DNA of 42,675 bases. Origin: Mycolicibacterium palauense. GTDB taxonomy: Bacteria; Actinomycetota; Actinomycetes; Mycobacteriales; Mycobacteriaceae. The stretch spans positions 1 through 42,675 of the forward strand of contig NZ_NVQF01000053.1 of the NCBI RefSeq assembly GCF_002592005.1, read 5' to 3'. The position numbers and the translations under genes are program-made. Below are positions 9,720 through 18,044 of the stretch, piece by piece. The notes under the pieces were generated by a model. It did not search any database. It was not told the DNA's origin and worked only from the letters and a program-made list of their open reading frames with translations. Position 1 is the first letter of the stretch, and every line of letters begins with the position of its first letter.

Positions 9720-9752
9720 TATCAATCACTGTCAGTCACTATCAGTCACCGA
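9713..9752. repeat. 10-bp repeat of GTG/TGA units at the HAD-FGE junction
   Basis: Read on the minus strand, four consecutive 10-base units end in GTGACTGA or GTGATTGA. The first contains the HAD stop codon and the last the FGE start GTG. Each unit holds a GTG start next to an out-of-frame TGA. Only about 22 bases separate the two genes, so the repeat covers the whole translation-initiation region of the FGE gene. Confidence 0.7.
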
Positions 9753-10659
9753 ATACGGCCGCCCAGTCGTCGCGGATGCTGGCCACCGTCCAACTCCTGG
9801 CCTCGGCCTCGGCCAGGGCCTTCTCCGCGCCCGCGACGTAGTCGAACTCCCGGTCGGCGTCGTCATGGCGGACCAGGACCGACAACGACGGGCCGGGCCC
9901 GGCGTCGACGTATTCCAGCATCGCGATGTCGCCGTTGGAGTTTCCGGCGGCCAGGATCGGCCGGCGGCCCACCCGGCCCCAGATGCGCACCGCCTTGACC
10001 GGTCCGTCGTTGAGGAACTCCGGCTCCGCGGTGGTCCGCAGCTGGCCGTCGGCGTAGTCGAGTCCCACCGAGCTGCCGATCACCCGTTCGGGCGGCACAC
10101 CGTACATGGCGGCGGTGACCGGGCGCATGAAGTCGCGTCCGCCGCCGGAGGCGATGTAGTTGGTGAACCCGTTGGCCTGCAGGTAGGCCAGCAGCTCGAC
10201 CATCGGCGCATAGCCGCACGCGGTGTAGGGCCGGCCCAGGGTGGGATGGGCGGCTTCGTCGAAGAACGCCCGTACCCGGTCGGCGTGCTCCTCCACCGTC
10301 AGCCCCTGATACGCCGAGAAGATCCCGCCGGCAAGGAGTTTCAGCGCCGAGTCGTCGCCGTTGTAGTGCCGGGTCACCGCGTCACCGAACCAGGCCAGGT
10401 CGCCCTCGGCGGCCGCCCGGTACGGCTGGTCGGCCGCCAGCGCGGGATCGGCGGCCGCCTGCTCGGCCAGCCGGCGCACCAGGAAGTCCAGTTGGACGTA
10501 GGCGGGCTTCTCCACCCACAGCGTGCCGTCGTTGTCGAAGACCGCCACCCGGGCCTCCGGGGCCACGTAGTCCGGACCGCCCTCGGCGGTGACCCGGTCC
10601 ACGAAGTCGACGATCGCCGACTTCGTGGGCCCGTCGATCCAGGAATCCAGAATTCCCAC
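9742..10659 (-). CDS. HAD family hydrolase (phosphatase)
   Basis: A 305-aa haloacid-dehalogenase superfamily phosphotransferase. Motif I is FDNDGTLW at 41-48, with nucleophile Asp42 and acid/base Asp44. Motif II may be the Ser of IASGGGRDF and motif IV is GNSNGDIAMLE, which has the Mg-binding Asp. A large cap region lies between motifs I and II. The substrate is unknown. It lies 21 bases after the sulfatase and immediately before the FGE gene on the same strand, so all three are probably translated from one mRNA. The start is the GTG at 10659; no strong ribosome site is seen. Confidence 0.88.
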   Translation of the reverse strand: MGILDSWIDGPTKSAIVDFVDRVTAEGGPDYVAPEARVAVFDNDGTLWVEKPAYVQLDFLVRRLAEQAAADPALAADQPYRAAAEGDLAWFGDAVTRHYNGDDSALKLLAGGIFSAYQGLTVEEHADRVRAFFDEAAHPTLGRPYTACGYAPMVELLAYLQANGFTNYIASGGGRDFMRPVTAAMYGVPPERVIGSSVGLDYADGQLRTTAEPEFLNDGPVKAVRIWGRVGRRPILAAGNSNGDIAMLEYVDAGPGPSLSVLVRHDDADREFDYVAGAEKALAEAEARSWTVASIRDDWAAVFGD

Positions 10660-10680
10660 GGTCGTATCCGGTCGCGTCGG

Positions 10681-12225
10681 TCAGCCGCCGACCGATTCCA
10701 GATAGTTGTTCAGCTTGTTGACCGCATTGGTGATGGTGAACGACGCCGGCTCGCGCCGCGGCGGGAACTCCTTGAACGTCTCCAGGAACTCCAGCACCAC
10801 CGCATTGGCCATGAACGCGATGTAGTCGTGGTCCAGGAACCAGTCCCAATAGGTGTTCGACGTGACGTCGGCGTGCTCGAACGGGTCGGTGCGCAGGTTG
10901 AAGATCTTCGGCGCCCGCAGCTCGGTGAACGGCTCGAACCAGATCTGCAGCGTGCCCTTGCAGCGCTGCTCCATGAACACGACCTTCCAGTTTTCCAGCC
11001 GGATGCCGAGGACGTCGCAGTCGTCGGAGAAATAGATCATGCCCCGGCGCGGACTCTTGTCCACCTCGCCGGTCAGATACGGCAGCAGGTCGTAGCCGTC
11101 GATGTGAACGTGGTAAGTGGTGTCGTCGATCGTGTGGCCCTGCTTGAGCTTCTCCACGATGGTCGGCTCGCCGGCGGCGGCCAGGAACGTCGGCAGCCAG
11201 TCGTGGTGCTGGACGATCTCGTTGGACACGGTGCCGGCTTCGATTTTTCCGGGCCAGCGGATCATCTCCGGCACCCGGAACGCGCCCTCCCAGCCGGTGT
11301 TCTTCTCGCTGCGGAACGGGGTGGTGGCGCCGTCGGGCCAGGTGTTGGCGTGCGGGCCGTTGTCGGTGGAGTACACCACGATGGTGTCCTCGGCGATACC
11401 GAGTTCGTCGAGGCAGTCCAGCAGCCGCCCGACGTGCTTGTCGTGGTCGACCATCGTGTCGTGGTACGGCGACTGCCACCGACCGGCCTGGCCCAGGCTC
11501 TCCGGCTTGGTATGCGTCCGGAAGTGCATGTGGGTGGTGTTCATCCAGACGAAGAACGGGGTGTCGGCCTCGGTCTGGCGCTTGATGAAGTCGATCGCCG
11601 CGGCGGTGGTCTCGTCGTCGACGGTCTCCATCCGCTTCTTGGTCAGCGGACCGGTGTCCTCGACCCTCTGTTTGCCCAGCGGCCCGAACCGCTCGTCGAC
11701 CTCGTCGGAGACCTCCTCGGTGGCCCACGACTTGATCACCCCGCGCGGCAGCAACGCCTTGCGCAGCCGGGGCGCCTCCGCCTCGGTCGGGTAGTCGGGG
11801 TGTTCGGGCTCTTCTTCGGCGTTGAGGTGGTAGAGGTTGCCGAAGAACTCGTCGAAGCCGTGCGCGGTGGGCAGGTACTTGTTTAGGTCGCCGAGGTGAT
11901 TCTTACCGAACTGGCCGGTGGCATAACCCAGTGGCTTGAGCAGGGTGGCGATCGTCGGGTCGTCGGGCGACAGTCCCATGTCGACGCCGGGCATCCCGAC
12001 CTTGGACAGCCCGGTGCGGTAGACGCTCTGCCCGGTGATGAACGAGGAGCGGCCCGCGGTGCAGCTCTGCTCGCCGTAGGAGTCGGTGAAGCGCATGCCC
12101 TCCTTGGCGATCCGGTCGATGTTGGGGGTGCGGTAGCCCATCAGGCCGTCGCTGTAGCAGCTCAGATTCGTGATGCCGATGTCGTCGCCCCAGATCACCA
12201 GGATGTTGGGTTTTTTGTCAGGCAC
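10681..12225 (-). CDS. Arylsulfatase (type I, formylglycine-dependent)
   Basis: A 514-aa alkaline-phosphatase-fold sulfatase that hydrolyses sulfate esters. The metal-binding pair DD is at 14-15, and the modification motif is C55-T-A-G-R, where the consensus C-x-P/A-x-R has Ala in place of Pro. Cys55 is the residue to become formylglycine. HDW and STDNGPH further on supply other metal and substrate contacts. There is no signal peptide, so the enzyme is cytoplasmic or exported by another route. It is the first gene of the sulfatase-HAD-FGE cassette and has a palindromic candidate operator upstream (12269-12283). Confidence 0.94.
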   Translation of the reverse strand: MPDKKPNILVIWGDDIGITNLSCYSDGLMGYRTPNIDRIAKEGMRFTDSYGEQSCTAGRSSFITGQSVYRTGLSKVGMPGVDMGLSPDDPTIATLLKPLGYATGQFGKNHLGDLNKYLPTAHGFDEFFGNLYHLNAEEEPEHPDYPTEAEAPRLRKALLPRGVIKSWATEEVSDEVDERFGPLGKQRVEDTGPLTKKRMETVDDETTAAAIDFIKRQTEADTPFFVWMNTTHMHFRTHTKPESLGQAGRWQSPYHDTMVDHDKHVGRLLDCLDELGIAEDTIVVYSTDNGPHANTWPDGATTPFRSEKNTGWEGAFRVPEMIRWPGKIEAGTVSNEIVQHHDWLPTFLAAAGEPTIVEKLKQGHTIDDTTYHVHIDGYDLLPYLTGEVDKSPRRGMIYFSDDCDVLGIRLENWKVVFMEQRCKGTLQIWFEPFTELRAPKIFNLRTDPFEHADVTSNTYWDWFLDHDYIAFMANAVVLEFLETFKEFPPRREPASFTITNAVNKLNNYLESVGG

Positions 12226-12268
12226 GGTGACCCCTCGTCATGGATGGAATAAGTCGCCAATTCACCGT

Positions 12269-12283
12269 AGGCGATAGTCGCCT
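12269..12283. promoter_or_regulatory. Candidate operator upstream of the sulfatase cassette
   Basis: A perfect 6+3+6 palindrome, AGGCGA-TAG-TCGCCT. The heptamer AGTCGCC is repeated 24 bases away at 12252-12258, nearer the gene, so there may be two half-sites. The positions are 27-60 bases upstream of the sulfatase start, where a repressor would act. The regulator is unknown. Confidence 0.4.
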
Positions 12284-12352
12284 GGATGGGGAGCAATGCC
12301 GCCTGTGAGAATTGTTTGGCTGCAGCGGCTTCGCCGCGCGGATGATCAGCGG

Positions 12353-13765
12353 TCATCCCCACCCGTTGGGCGTGGCTTCGGAACTCGCGGATCGCCCGGT
12401 GCGCGACGACGTCGTGGAGAACTGGGGGTCCGGCTGCCGGCCGACACGGGGGTTCGCGGCCATCAACATATCGGCCACCGACAGCAGCAGAAGCTCACTC
12501 CCGGGTGGCCCGAGGAGCTGGACGCCGACGGGCAGACCGTCGGAGGTGAAACCCGCGGGCACGCTCACCGCGGGCCAGCCGAGCACGTTCCACGGCCATG
12601 TCCACGGGCACATGGCCAGCATCTGCCGCGGCGACGCTGCGGTGGCGGCGTCTTCGGCCAGCCGTGGAGCCGGCACCGAGGTCGTCGGCGTCACCAGCAG
12701 ATCGACGATCTCGAAGACGCGCCCGATGCGTTTGCGCTGGCCGGGCTCGCGGGCGCGGGCCCGTCGTAGGGTCACCTCGGACAGGGCCAACCCGAGCCGG
12801 GCGCGGCCGCGGATCGCCGCATCCGGCACTGCGGTGAGGCCGCCCTGACGGTAGGCCCAGTCGTACAGTCCGGCCGCACGTCGCACTCCGTAGTCCTGCC
12901 AGAGCCGGACGCCGTAGTCGGCAGAACCCGGTACGACGCGATGGCCCAGCGACTCGAGGACCTCGCCGGCCTGAACCAGGGCAACCGCGATCTCGGCGTC
13001 GATACCGCCGCCGACCAGTCCGGCCGGAAAGGGAAACCGTCCGGATATGGCGATCTGGAGCTCCCGGTCGATGCCCCGTGGCCGGTACGACCCGTCGCCG
13101 GCCACCGCGGAAAGCACCAGCGCGGCATCGGTCGCCGTTCGGGCCAGGACGCCACACGACGTCAGACCGTTGAAGCCCTCGCGCAGTGCGGCGGCGGGGA
13201 ACACACCGCGGCCGGGCTTGAGGCCGATGAGGTTCGTCCACGCCGCAGCGATGCGCAGCCCGCCGCCGGTATCGGTTCCGATGGCCGCGGGAACCAGCCC
13301 GGCGGCGACGGCGGCCGCGGCGCCGGCCGAACTGGCGCCGGGAGTGTGGTCGAGCGCCCACGGATTGCGGACCGGACGGCCTCCGAGTCCCGTCGGGCAA
13401 AGTTGTTGACCGAGAACACCTGCTGCCGTCTTGCCGACGATGACCGCCCCGGCGTCCCGGAGCCGGCGTACCACCGCCGCATCGGTCGTGGCCTTCGCCG
13501 TGACCGTCGAGATCCCGAAGGCGCTCGGCGCTCCCGAGACGTCGACCTCGTCGTTGACCGCCACCGGAATTCCGAGCAGCGGAGCCTTCTGGTCGCGTGC
13601 GCGCCGGCGATCCGCCTCGGCCGCCGCGTCGCGTGCCGCATCCGCCAGCACGACCGTGAAGGCATTGAGTTCCTGTTGGCTGGCCTCGACGCCTTGTAGG
13701 GTGTGCGCGACAAGCCCTGCGGCATGGGTGGTGCCGCTCGCCAGTTCGAACAGCGTCTGATACAC
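12353..13765 (-). CDS. Amidase-signature family protein, probably catalytically inactive
   Basis: A 470-aa protein clearly of the amidase signature fold: GIPVAV at 65-70, GASSAG at 143-148, GTDTGG at 163-168 and the C-terminal GLPVGVQLLG. Two of the three Ser-cisSer-Lys catalytic residues are missing. The lysine of the usual VKDEVD motif is Asn71 (AAC codon), and the nucleophilic Ser of GTDxGGS is Gly169 (GGC codon). Only the cis-Ser (Ser145) remains. The frame is otherwise intact and not decaying. It could be a ligand-binding or regulatory pseudoenzyme. It is divergent from the LuxR/LAL regulator, with 65 bases between starts. The start is the GTG at 13765, with GAGGA upstream. Confidence 0.88.
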   Translation of the reverse strand: MYQTLFELASGTTHAAGLVAHTLQGVEASQQELNAFTVVLADAARDAAAEADRRRARDQKAPLLGIPVAVNDEVDVSGAPSAFGISTVTAKATTDAAVVRRLRDAGAVIVGKTAAGVLGQQLCPTGLGGRPVRNPWALDHTPGASSAGAAAAVAAGLVPAAIGTDTGGGLRIAAAWTNLIGLKPGRGVFPAAALREGFNGLTSCGVLARTATDAALVLSAVAGDGSYRPRGIDRELQIAISGRFPFPAGLVGGGIDAEIAVALVQAGEVLESLGHRVVPGSADYGVRLWQDYGVRRAAGLYDWAYRQGGLTAVPDAAIRGRARLGLALSEVTLRRARAREPGQRKRIGRVFEIVDLLVTPTTSVPAPRLAEDAATAASPRQMLAMCPWTWPWNVLGWPAVSVPAGFTSDGLPVGVQLLGPPGSELLLLSVADMLMAANPRVGRQPDPQFSTTSSRTGRSASSEATPNGWG

Positions 13766-13830
13766 GAGCGGATATCCTCGTACCGCTGGTCAGCCTGCAC
13801 ATCACCCTGACCGTGTGAGATCGTTGCGCC

Positions 13831-16416
13831 ATGCGTTTGAGGACGCCGTCGATGGGCCGGGTGCCCTGGTTCCTGACCGTCGCTCCGCAGGACAACCCGG
13901 AGATGGTGCCTCGCCCGGCGGTCGTCGACAAGCTCCGGACATCGGCTCGGCATCGGGCGACGATCGTCTCGGCGCCCTCGGGGTTCGGCAAGACGGTGGC
14001 GGTCGCGCAGTTCGCCGCGGCGCGCTGCGCGCAGCGCGTGGGGAGCGTGTCGTGGGTGACGCTCAGCGATCAGATGACGGACCTCTGGGACGTGCTGCGT
14101 GCCGCCGTCACCGCCCTGCGGCAGTCCGCGCAGGAAGCCGGGGACTCGCGGTTCGATCGCTCGCTGTCGGCGGTCCTGGACGCGGAAACCTATGACGACG
14201 CCATGACGGTTCTGGCGGCGATTCAGCATCGTGAGTCGGTCGTCGTCGTGGTCGACGACGCCCAGAACGCGCGCTGGGCGCTGAGTGATTCCGGGTTCGC
14301 TCAACTGGTCGAGTACGGTCCGCGGTGGCTGCACCTGGTCGTGGTCACCACCGACGCAGCGGATCCCGTCCTGGTGCGGCTTCGGGCCCACGGCCGTGTG
14401 ACCGTCCTGGGGCCGGCGGATCTGGCGTTCGCACCCGCCGACATCGTGGCCGCGGGTGCGCGGGCCGGGGTACCCGTCGACCACGGCGCCGCCGCGGAGA
14501 TCATGTCGGCAACCGGCGGCTGGCCCGCGGCGGTTCGGCTGGCGCTGAACAACGGCGGGCGGTCCCCGGACCTGGCCACCGATGTCGATCCCACCGACTA
14601 TGTCGATTCCGCGGTGCTGCAGCGGATGCGGCCGGACCTCGCCGATTTCGTGTTGTCGGTGACGGTCACCGGTCGGGTGGACGAGAAACTGGCCCGCACC
14701 CTCTCGGGGCGTTCGGACGCCCGTGAGTTGCTCGCCGAGTGCATCGCCGCGGGATTGTTCGTCGAGCGGTTCCAATCCGGTGGAAGCACTGTCTACCAAT
14801 GGCATTCGATGCTCACGACGAGTTGCCAGAACATCCTGCGCCGCGCCGACGTCCGACGCTGGGAACGGTTGAACACCGTCGCCGCCAGGGAGTTGGCCGA
14901 CGAGCATCCGTTGACGTCGGTCGAGCACGCCATTCGGGCCGGTGATTCCGAGCTGGCCCGCGGGGTGATCTTCGACCACTGGCTGGGACTGCTACTGCAG
15001 TCTCGGCCGGAGGCGCTCGATCGGATCTGCCTCGCCGCGATGGCGGAATTCGGCGAGCATCCGATGCTGCTGATGATCCGGGCCTGCTGCCGGGATCTGC
15101 TGGGCGACACCGCGAATGCGCGGTTGATATTGCAGCGGGCACGCCGCGCCGAGCCGGGGGAGGCGCTGTCCGCGCGGTCGGCCTTCGTGGCCGACATCGC
15201 GTGCGTCCTGGTCTCCGCGGACGACGAGGAGATACTGGCGGCCGGAGATCGCGCCGTGACGGCGCTTGCCGACCGCGGTCTGGTGCCGACGCCGGTGTAT
15301 GCCGGTGCGCTGTTCGTGCTGGGGTGGGCGCAGTCGAGTCTGCGGCGAGGGGGGCTGGACCTGCTGGAGGCCGCGGTCGGCGAGAGCGAGGCGCTGGGTC
15401 TGACCGAGCTCGCCCTGCGGGCCCGGCAGACCCTGGCGTTCTCCGCGGTCAGCATCGGCGAGTTCGAGCGCGCACTGACGGTCCTGCGCGAGCTCGATTC
15501 GGCTCGGACCGGCGACCAGGACCAGTCGTTCGTTCACAACTACTGGGTTGGAATCGAGCCTTTGACGCGCGGTTACGCCCGGATGTGGCGGGGTGAGCTC
15601 GACGGTGCCCGGGCGGATCTGGTGGCCGCCGAGGCCGTGGCGGGCATCGGCTACCCGGACATCGCACGGTCGCTGCTCGCGTTCACCGCGGCAACCCTCG
15701 GCGACGGGTTGGTGGAGGCGGCCGAGGCCGTCGCGCGCATCCACGACATCGACTGCCACGGGGCGCCGCTGGGCACCTACAAGTTGGTGGCCGCCGCCAG
15801 GTTGGCCGAGGCTCGTGGTGAGCGACGGACGGCCCTGGCCATGGTCGCCCGGCTCGGGGATGGCACGAACATCCCGACCATGTTGGCGATCGCCTCGGGC
15901 ATCGCGCGGCGGCTGGGTGAGCCCGCGGTGGCCGTCCGGTACGCCGAGGTCGCGGTGGCCACCGAACTCCAGCGCTACACCCGGGTCTACGCACTGCTGA
16001 CACTGGCGCTCGTCGATTGGAGCCGCGGCGCGGGCAGTGCCGCCCACGACAAGCTCGAGGACGCCTTGGCGCAGGCCGAGGCCGAGTACATCGTCTATCC
16101 GTTCCTGGACAACGCCGATGCGCAGTGTCTGGAGATGCTGGCCGCGCACCTGCCGGTCACCGGGTACCACCGCTTTCTCCAGCAGTGTCTGGACGCCTGC
16201 TACATCGCCGCCGGTCGTGGTGCCTCGGCGTCGACACCGCCGCTCACCCGGCGGGAGCGGGAGGTGCTGGCCTATCTGCGCACACCGATGACCTCGGCCC
16301 AGATCGCCGAGCAGATGTCGGTCTCGGTGAACACCCTCAAGACACATCAGCGTTCCATCTACCGCAAGCTGGGTGTGATGAACCGGCTCGACGCGAGCCG
16401 CGCCGGCCTCCGCTGA
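13831..16416 (+). CDS. LuxR family regulator with N-terminal ATPase (LAL/MalT-like)
   Basis: An 861-aa transcription factor of the large ATP-binding LuxR (LAL) type. The Walker A APSGFGKT is at 48-55 and Walker B VVVVVDD at 136-142. A long helical, TPR-like middle region (about 330-790) is probably the inducer-sensing arm. A LuxR helix-turn-helix (TRREREVLAYL, then SVSVNTLKTHQRSIYRKLG) ends the protein. Such proteins oligomerise on binding ATP and inducer and activate nearby promoters. The most likely targets are its divergent neighbour, the amidase-like gene, and itself. The inducer is unknown. The ATG at 13831 is the first in frame before the Walker A region. Confidence 0.92.
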   Translation: MRLRTPSMGRVPWFLTVAPQDNPEMVPRPAVVDKLRTSARHRATIVSAPSGFGKTVAVAQFAAARCAQRVGSVSWVTLSDQMTDLWDVLRAAVTALRQSAQEAGDSRFDRSLSAVLDAETYDDAMTVLAAIQHRESVVVVVDDAQNARWALSDSGFAQLVEYGPRWLHLVVVTTDAADPVLVRLRAHGRVTVLGPADLAFAPADIVAAGARAGVPVDHGAAAEIMSATGGWPAAVRLALNNGGRSPDLATDVDPTDYVDSAVLQRMRPDLADFVLSVTVTGRVDEKLARTLSGRSDARELLAECIAAGLFVERFQSGGSTVYQWHSMLTTSCQNILRRADVRRWERLNTVAARELADEHPLTSVEHAIRAGDSELARGVIFDHWLGLLLQSRPEALDRICLAAMAEFGEHPMLLMIRACCRDLLGDTANARLILQRARRAEPGEALSARSAFVADIACVLVSADDEEILAAGDRAVTALADRGLVPTPVYAGALFVLGWAQSSLRRGGLDLLEAAVGESEALGLTELALRARQTLAFSAVSIGEFERALTVLRELDSARTGDQDQSFVHNYWVGIEPLTRGYARMWRGELDGARADLVAAEAVAGIGYPDIARSLLAFTAATLGDGLVEAAEAVARIHDIDCHGAPLGTYKLVAAARLAEARGERRTALAMVARLGDGTNIPTMLAIASGIARRLGEPAVAVRYAEVAVATELQRYTRVYALLTLALVDWSRGAGSAAHDKLEDALAQAEAEYIVYPFLDNADAQCLEMLAAHLPVTGYHRFLQQCLDACYIAAGRGASASTPPLTRREREVLAYLRTPMTSAQIAEQMSVSVNTLKTHQRSIYRKLGVMNRLDASRAGLR

Positions 16417-16444
16417 TTCACGGTCCGCGCGTGATGGAATCCGC

Positions 16445-16573
16445 TCATGGACCTGCCGACTGCCGGTGCTCGATGGTCCGCCGGGCCACCACCGCCGAGG
16501 CGGCCGTCACCGCGCCGGTGAGCACGAAGCCGGGCCGGTAGGCGCCGGTGAGGATCAGCAGTGGGCCGCACAC
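16445..16573 (-). CDS. Possible 42-aa hydrophobic protein following the FAD oxidoreductase
   Basis: Downstream of the FAD oxidoreductase stop, the same reading frame stays open from 16603 down to a TGA at 16445. It encodes a four-Arg stretch and then a hydrophobic stretch (PLLILTGAYRPGFVLTGAV) with a short polar tail. The only canonical in-frame start is the GTG at 16573. It reads like a one- or two-helix membrane protein. It could be a real small gene, or a stop-codon split of a longer C-terminus. No family is recognised. Confidence 0.35.
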   Translation of the reverse strand: MCGPLLILTGAYRPGFVLTGAVTAASAVVARRTIEHRQSAGP

Positions 16574-16603
16574 CGCAATGGCGATGGTCGCCCGGCGACG
16601 ACG

Positions 16604-18019
16604 TCAGCGATCGTGGCCGAGGTGTGCCAGGGCGGCCCTGGCCGCGTGGTAGCCGCACATGCCGTGGGCGCCGGGTCCCGGTGGGGTGGCGGCGGAGCAG
16701 AGGTAGTAGCCGGGCACACCGGTCGAATAGGGCGAGAGGGTGATCCGTGGCCCGAACGTCAGCTGCCGGATGTCCTTGGCGCCGGTCATGATGTCGCCGC
16801 CGGCATAGTTGGCGTTGTAGTCGGCCATCCCGCTCGTCGAGCGCGAGGTGTGTGCCACGATCCGCTCGCGAAAGCCCGGTGCGAAACGCTCGATCTGGCC
16901 GATGATGGCCTCGGTGGCGTCGCCGGTGTAGCCGTGCGGCACGTGGGCGTAGCTCCACACGGGGTGCACGTCGCCGACCGAGCGTTGCGGGTCGGCCAGA
17001 TATTGCTGGCCGACCAGGACGAACGGTCGCTCGGGCATCCGGCCGGCATGGATGTCGCGTTCGGTTGCGGCGAGTTCGTCGAACGTCCCGGCGAGGTGGA
17101 CGGTGCCGGCCCGGTGCGCGGCTGCGCTGGTCCAGGGCACACCCTCCCGCACCGCGAAGTCGACCTTGAACGCGCCGGGACCGCGGCGGAATCGGCGATA
17201 GGCGCGAGCCACGCGTTGCGGCAGCGCATCGCCGAGGATGTCGGCGACGGCCTCGGGAGCCAGGTCGAAGACCGTGACGTCGGCGGCCGGCAGCTGCCCG
17301 GCCGCGCCGATGCGGATTCCGGTCTCGATGGTGCCGCCCAGTTCGGTCAACACGGTGGCCATCGCCGTGGTGATGCTCCGCGACCCGCCGGCGGCGACGG
17401 CCCAACCGTGCCGGTGTCCGGCGGTCAGGATGCCCAGCCCGATCGCCGAGGTCATCGGCAGGTGCAGGGGGCGGAAGGCATGTGCGGCCACCCCGCCGAA
17501 CAGCGCCCGCGCCGCCGCGGTCCGGAACACCCGCGACAGCGTGGAGGCCGGCAGCAGCGTGGGCGCCCCGAACCGGGCCAGCATCAGTGGGTGTCGCGGC
17601 ACACTCACGAGGGGGCCCATGATGTCCTCGGCCAGCGAGTCGAATCGCGCTGCGGCGTAACCGAACAGGGATCTCCACGCCGGTCCGTCGACACCGAGGC
17701 CCGCCGCGGTGTCCCCGACCGAGCGGTAAAGTGCGGCAGCCTCGCCTCCGTCGAGTGGGTGGACGCAGTCGATATCGGTCCATCGCCACGACAGCCCGTA
17801 CCGATCGAGGTCACGGAGCAGGGGCGAACCGACGGCCATCGGGTGGATCGCCGAACAGTGGTCGTGGAGCAGGCCGGGCAGAAGCGCCTCCCCGGTGCGG
17901 GTGCCTCCGCCGATGTCGTCGGCGGCCTCCAGCACCGTCACCGACAGCCCGGCGCGGGCCAGCGTCACGGCGGCGGCGAGCCCGTTGGGCCCGCCGCCGA
18001 CGACGGTCGCGGTGCTCAT
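16604..18019 (-). CDS. FAD-dependent oxidoreductase, phytoene desaturase-like
   Basis: A 471-aa flavoprotein of the CrtI/phytoene desaturase and retinol saturase-like family. The FAD-binding Rossmann motif VGGGPNGLAAA is at 7-17, with the acidic residue of beta-2 in LEAADDIGGGTRT. The C-terminal FAD motif is the stretch around CSAATPPGPGAHGMCG. The substrate is likely a hydrophobic isoprenoid or lipid, but this is inference. The ATG at 18019 is placed directly before the Rossmann beta-strand; the longer upstream frame is antisense. It follows the DUF3556 gene by 25 bases and so probably belongs to the ligase-DUF3556-oxidoreductase operon. Confidence 0.88.
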   Translation of the reverse strand: MSTATVVGGGPNGLAAAVTLARAGLSVTVLEAADDIGGGTRTGEALLPGLLHDHCSAIHPMAVGSPLLRDLDRYGLSWRWTDIDCVHPLDGGEAAALYRSVGDTAAGLGVDGPAWRSLFGYAAARFDSLAEDIMGPLVSVPRHPLMLARFGAPTLLPASTLSRVFRTAAARALFGGVAAHAFRPLHLPMTSAIGLGILTAGHRHGWAVAAGGSRSITTAMATVLTELGGTIETGIRIGAAGQLPAADVTVFDLAPEAVADILGDALPQRVARAYRRFRRGPGAFKVDFAVREGVPWTSAAAHRAGTVHLAGTFDELAATERDIHAGRMPERPFVLVGQQYLADPQRSVGDVHPVWSYAHVPHGYTGDATEAIIGQIERFAPGFRERIVAHTSRSTSGMADYNANYAGGDIMTGAKDIRQLTFGPRITLSPYSTGVPGYYLCSAATPPGPGAHGMCGYHAARAALAHLGHDR

Positions 18020-18044
18020 CGAGGAGCCATTCTTCCCGCCGCGA

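Noticed and set aside
12325..12338. GCGGC-TTC-GCCGC hairpin after the amidase-like gene as a terminator
   Set aside because: The stem is very short and GC-rich with no T-run, and similar stems are common by chance in this composition.
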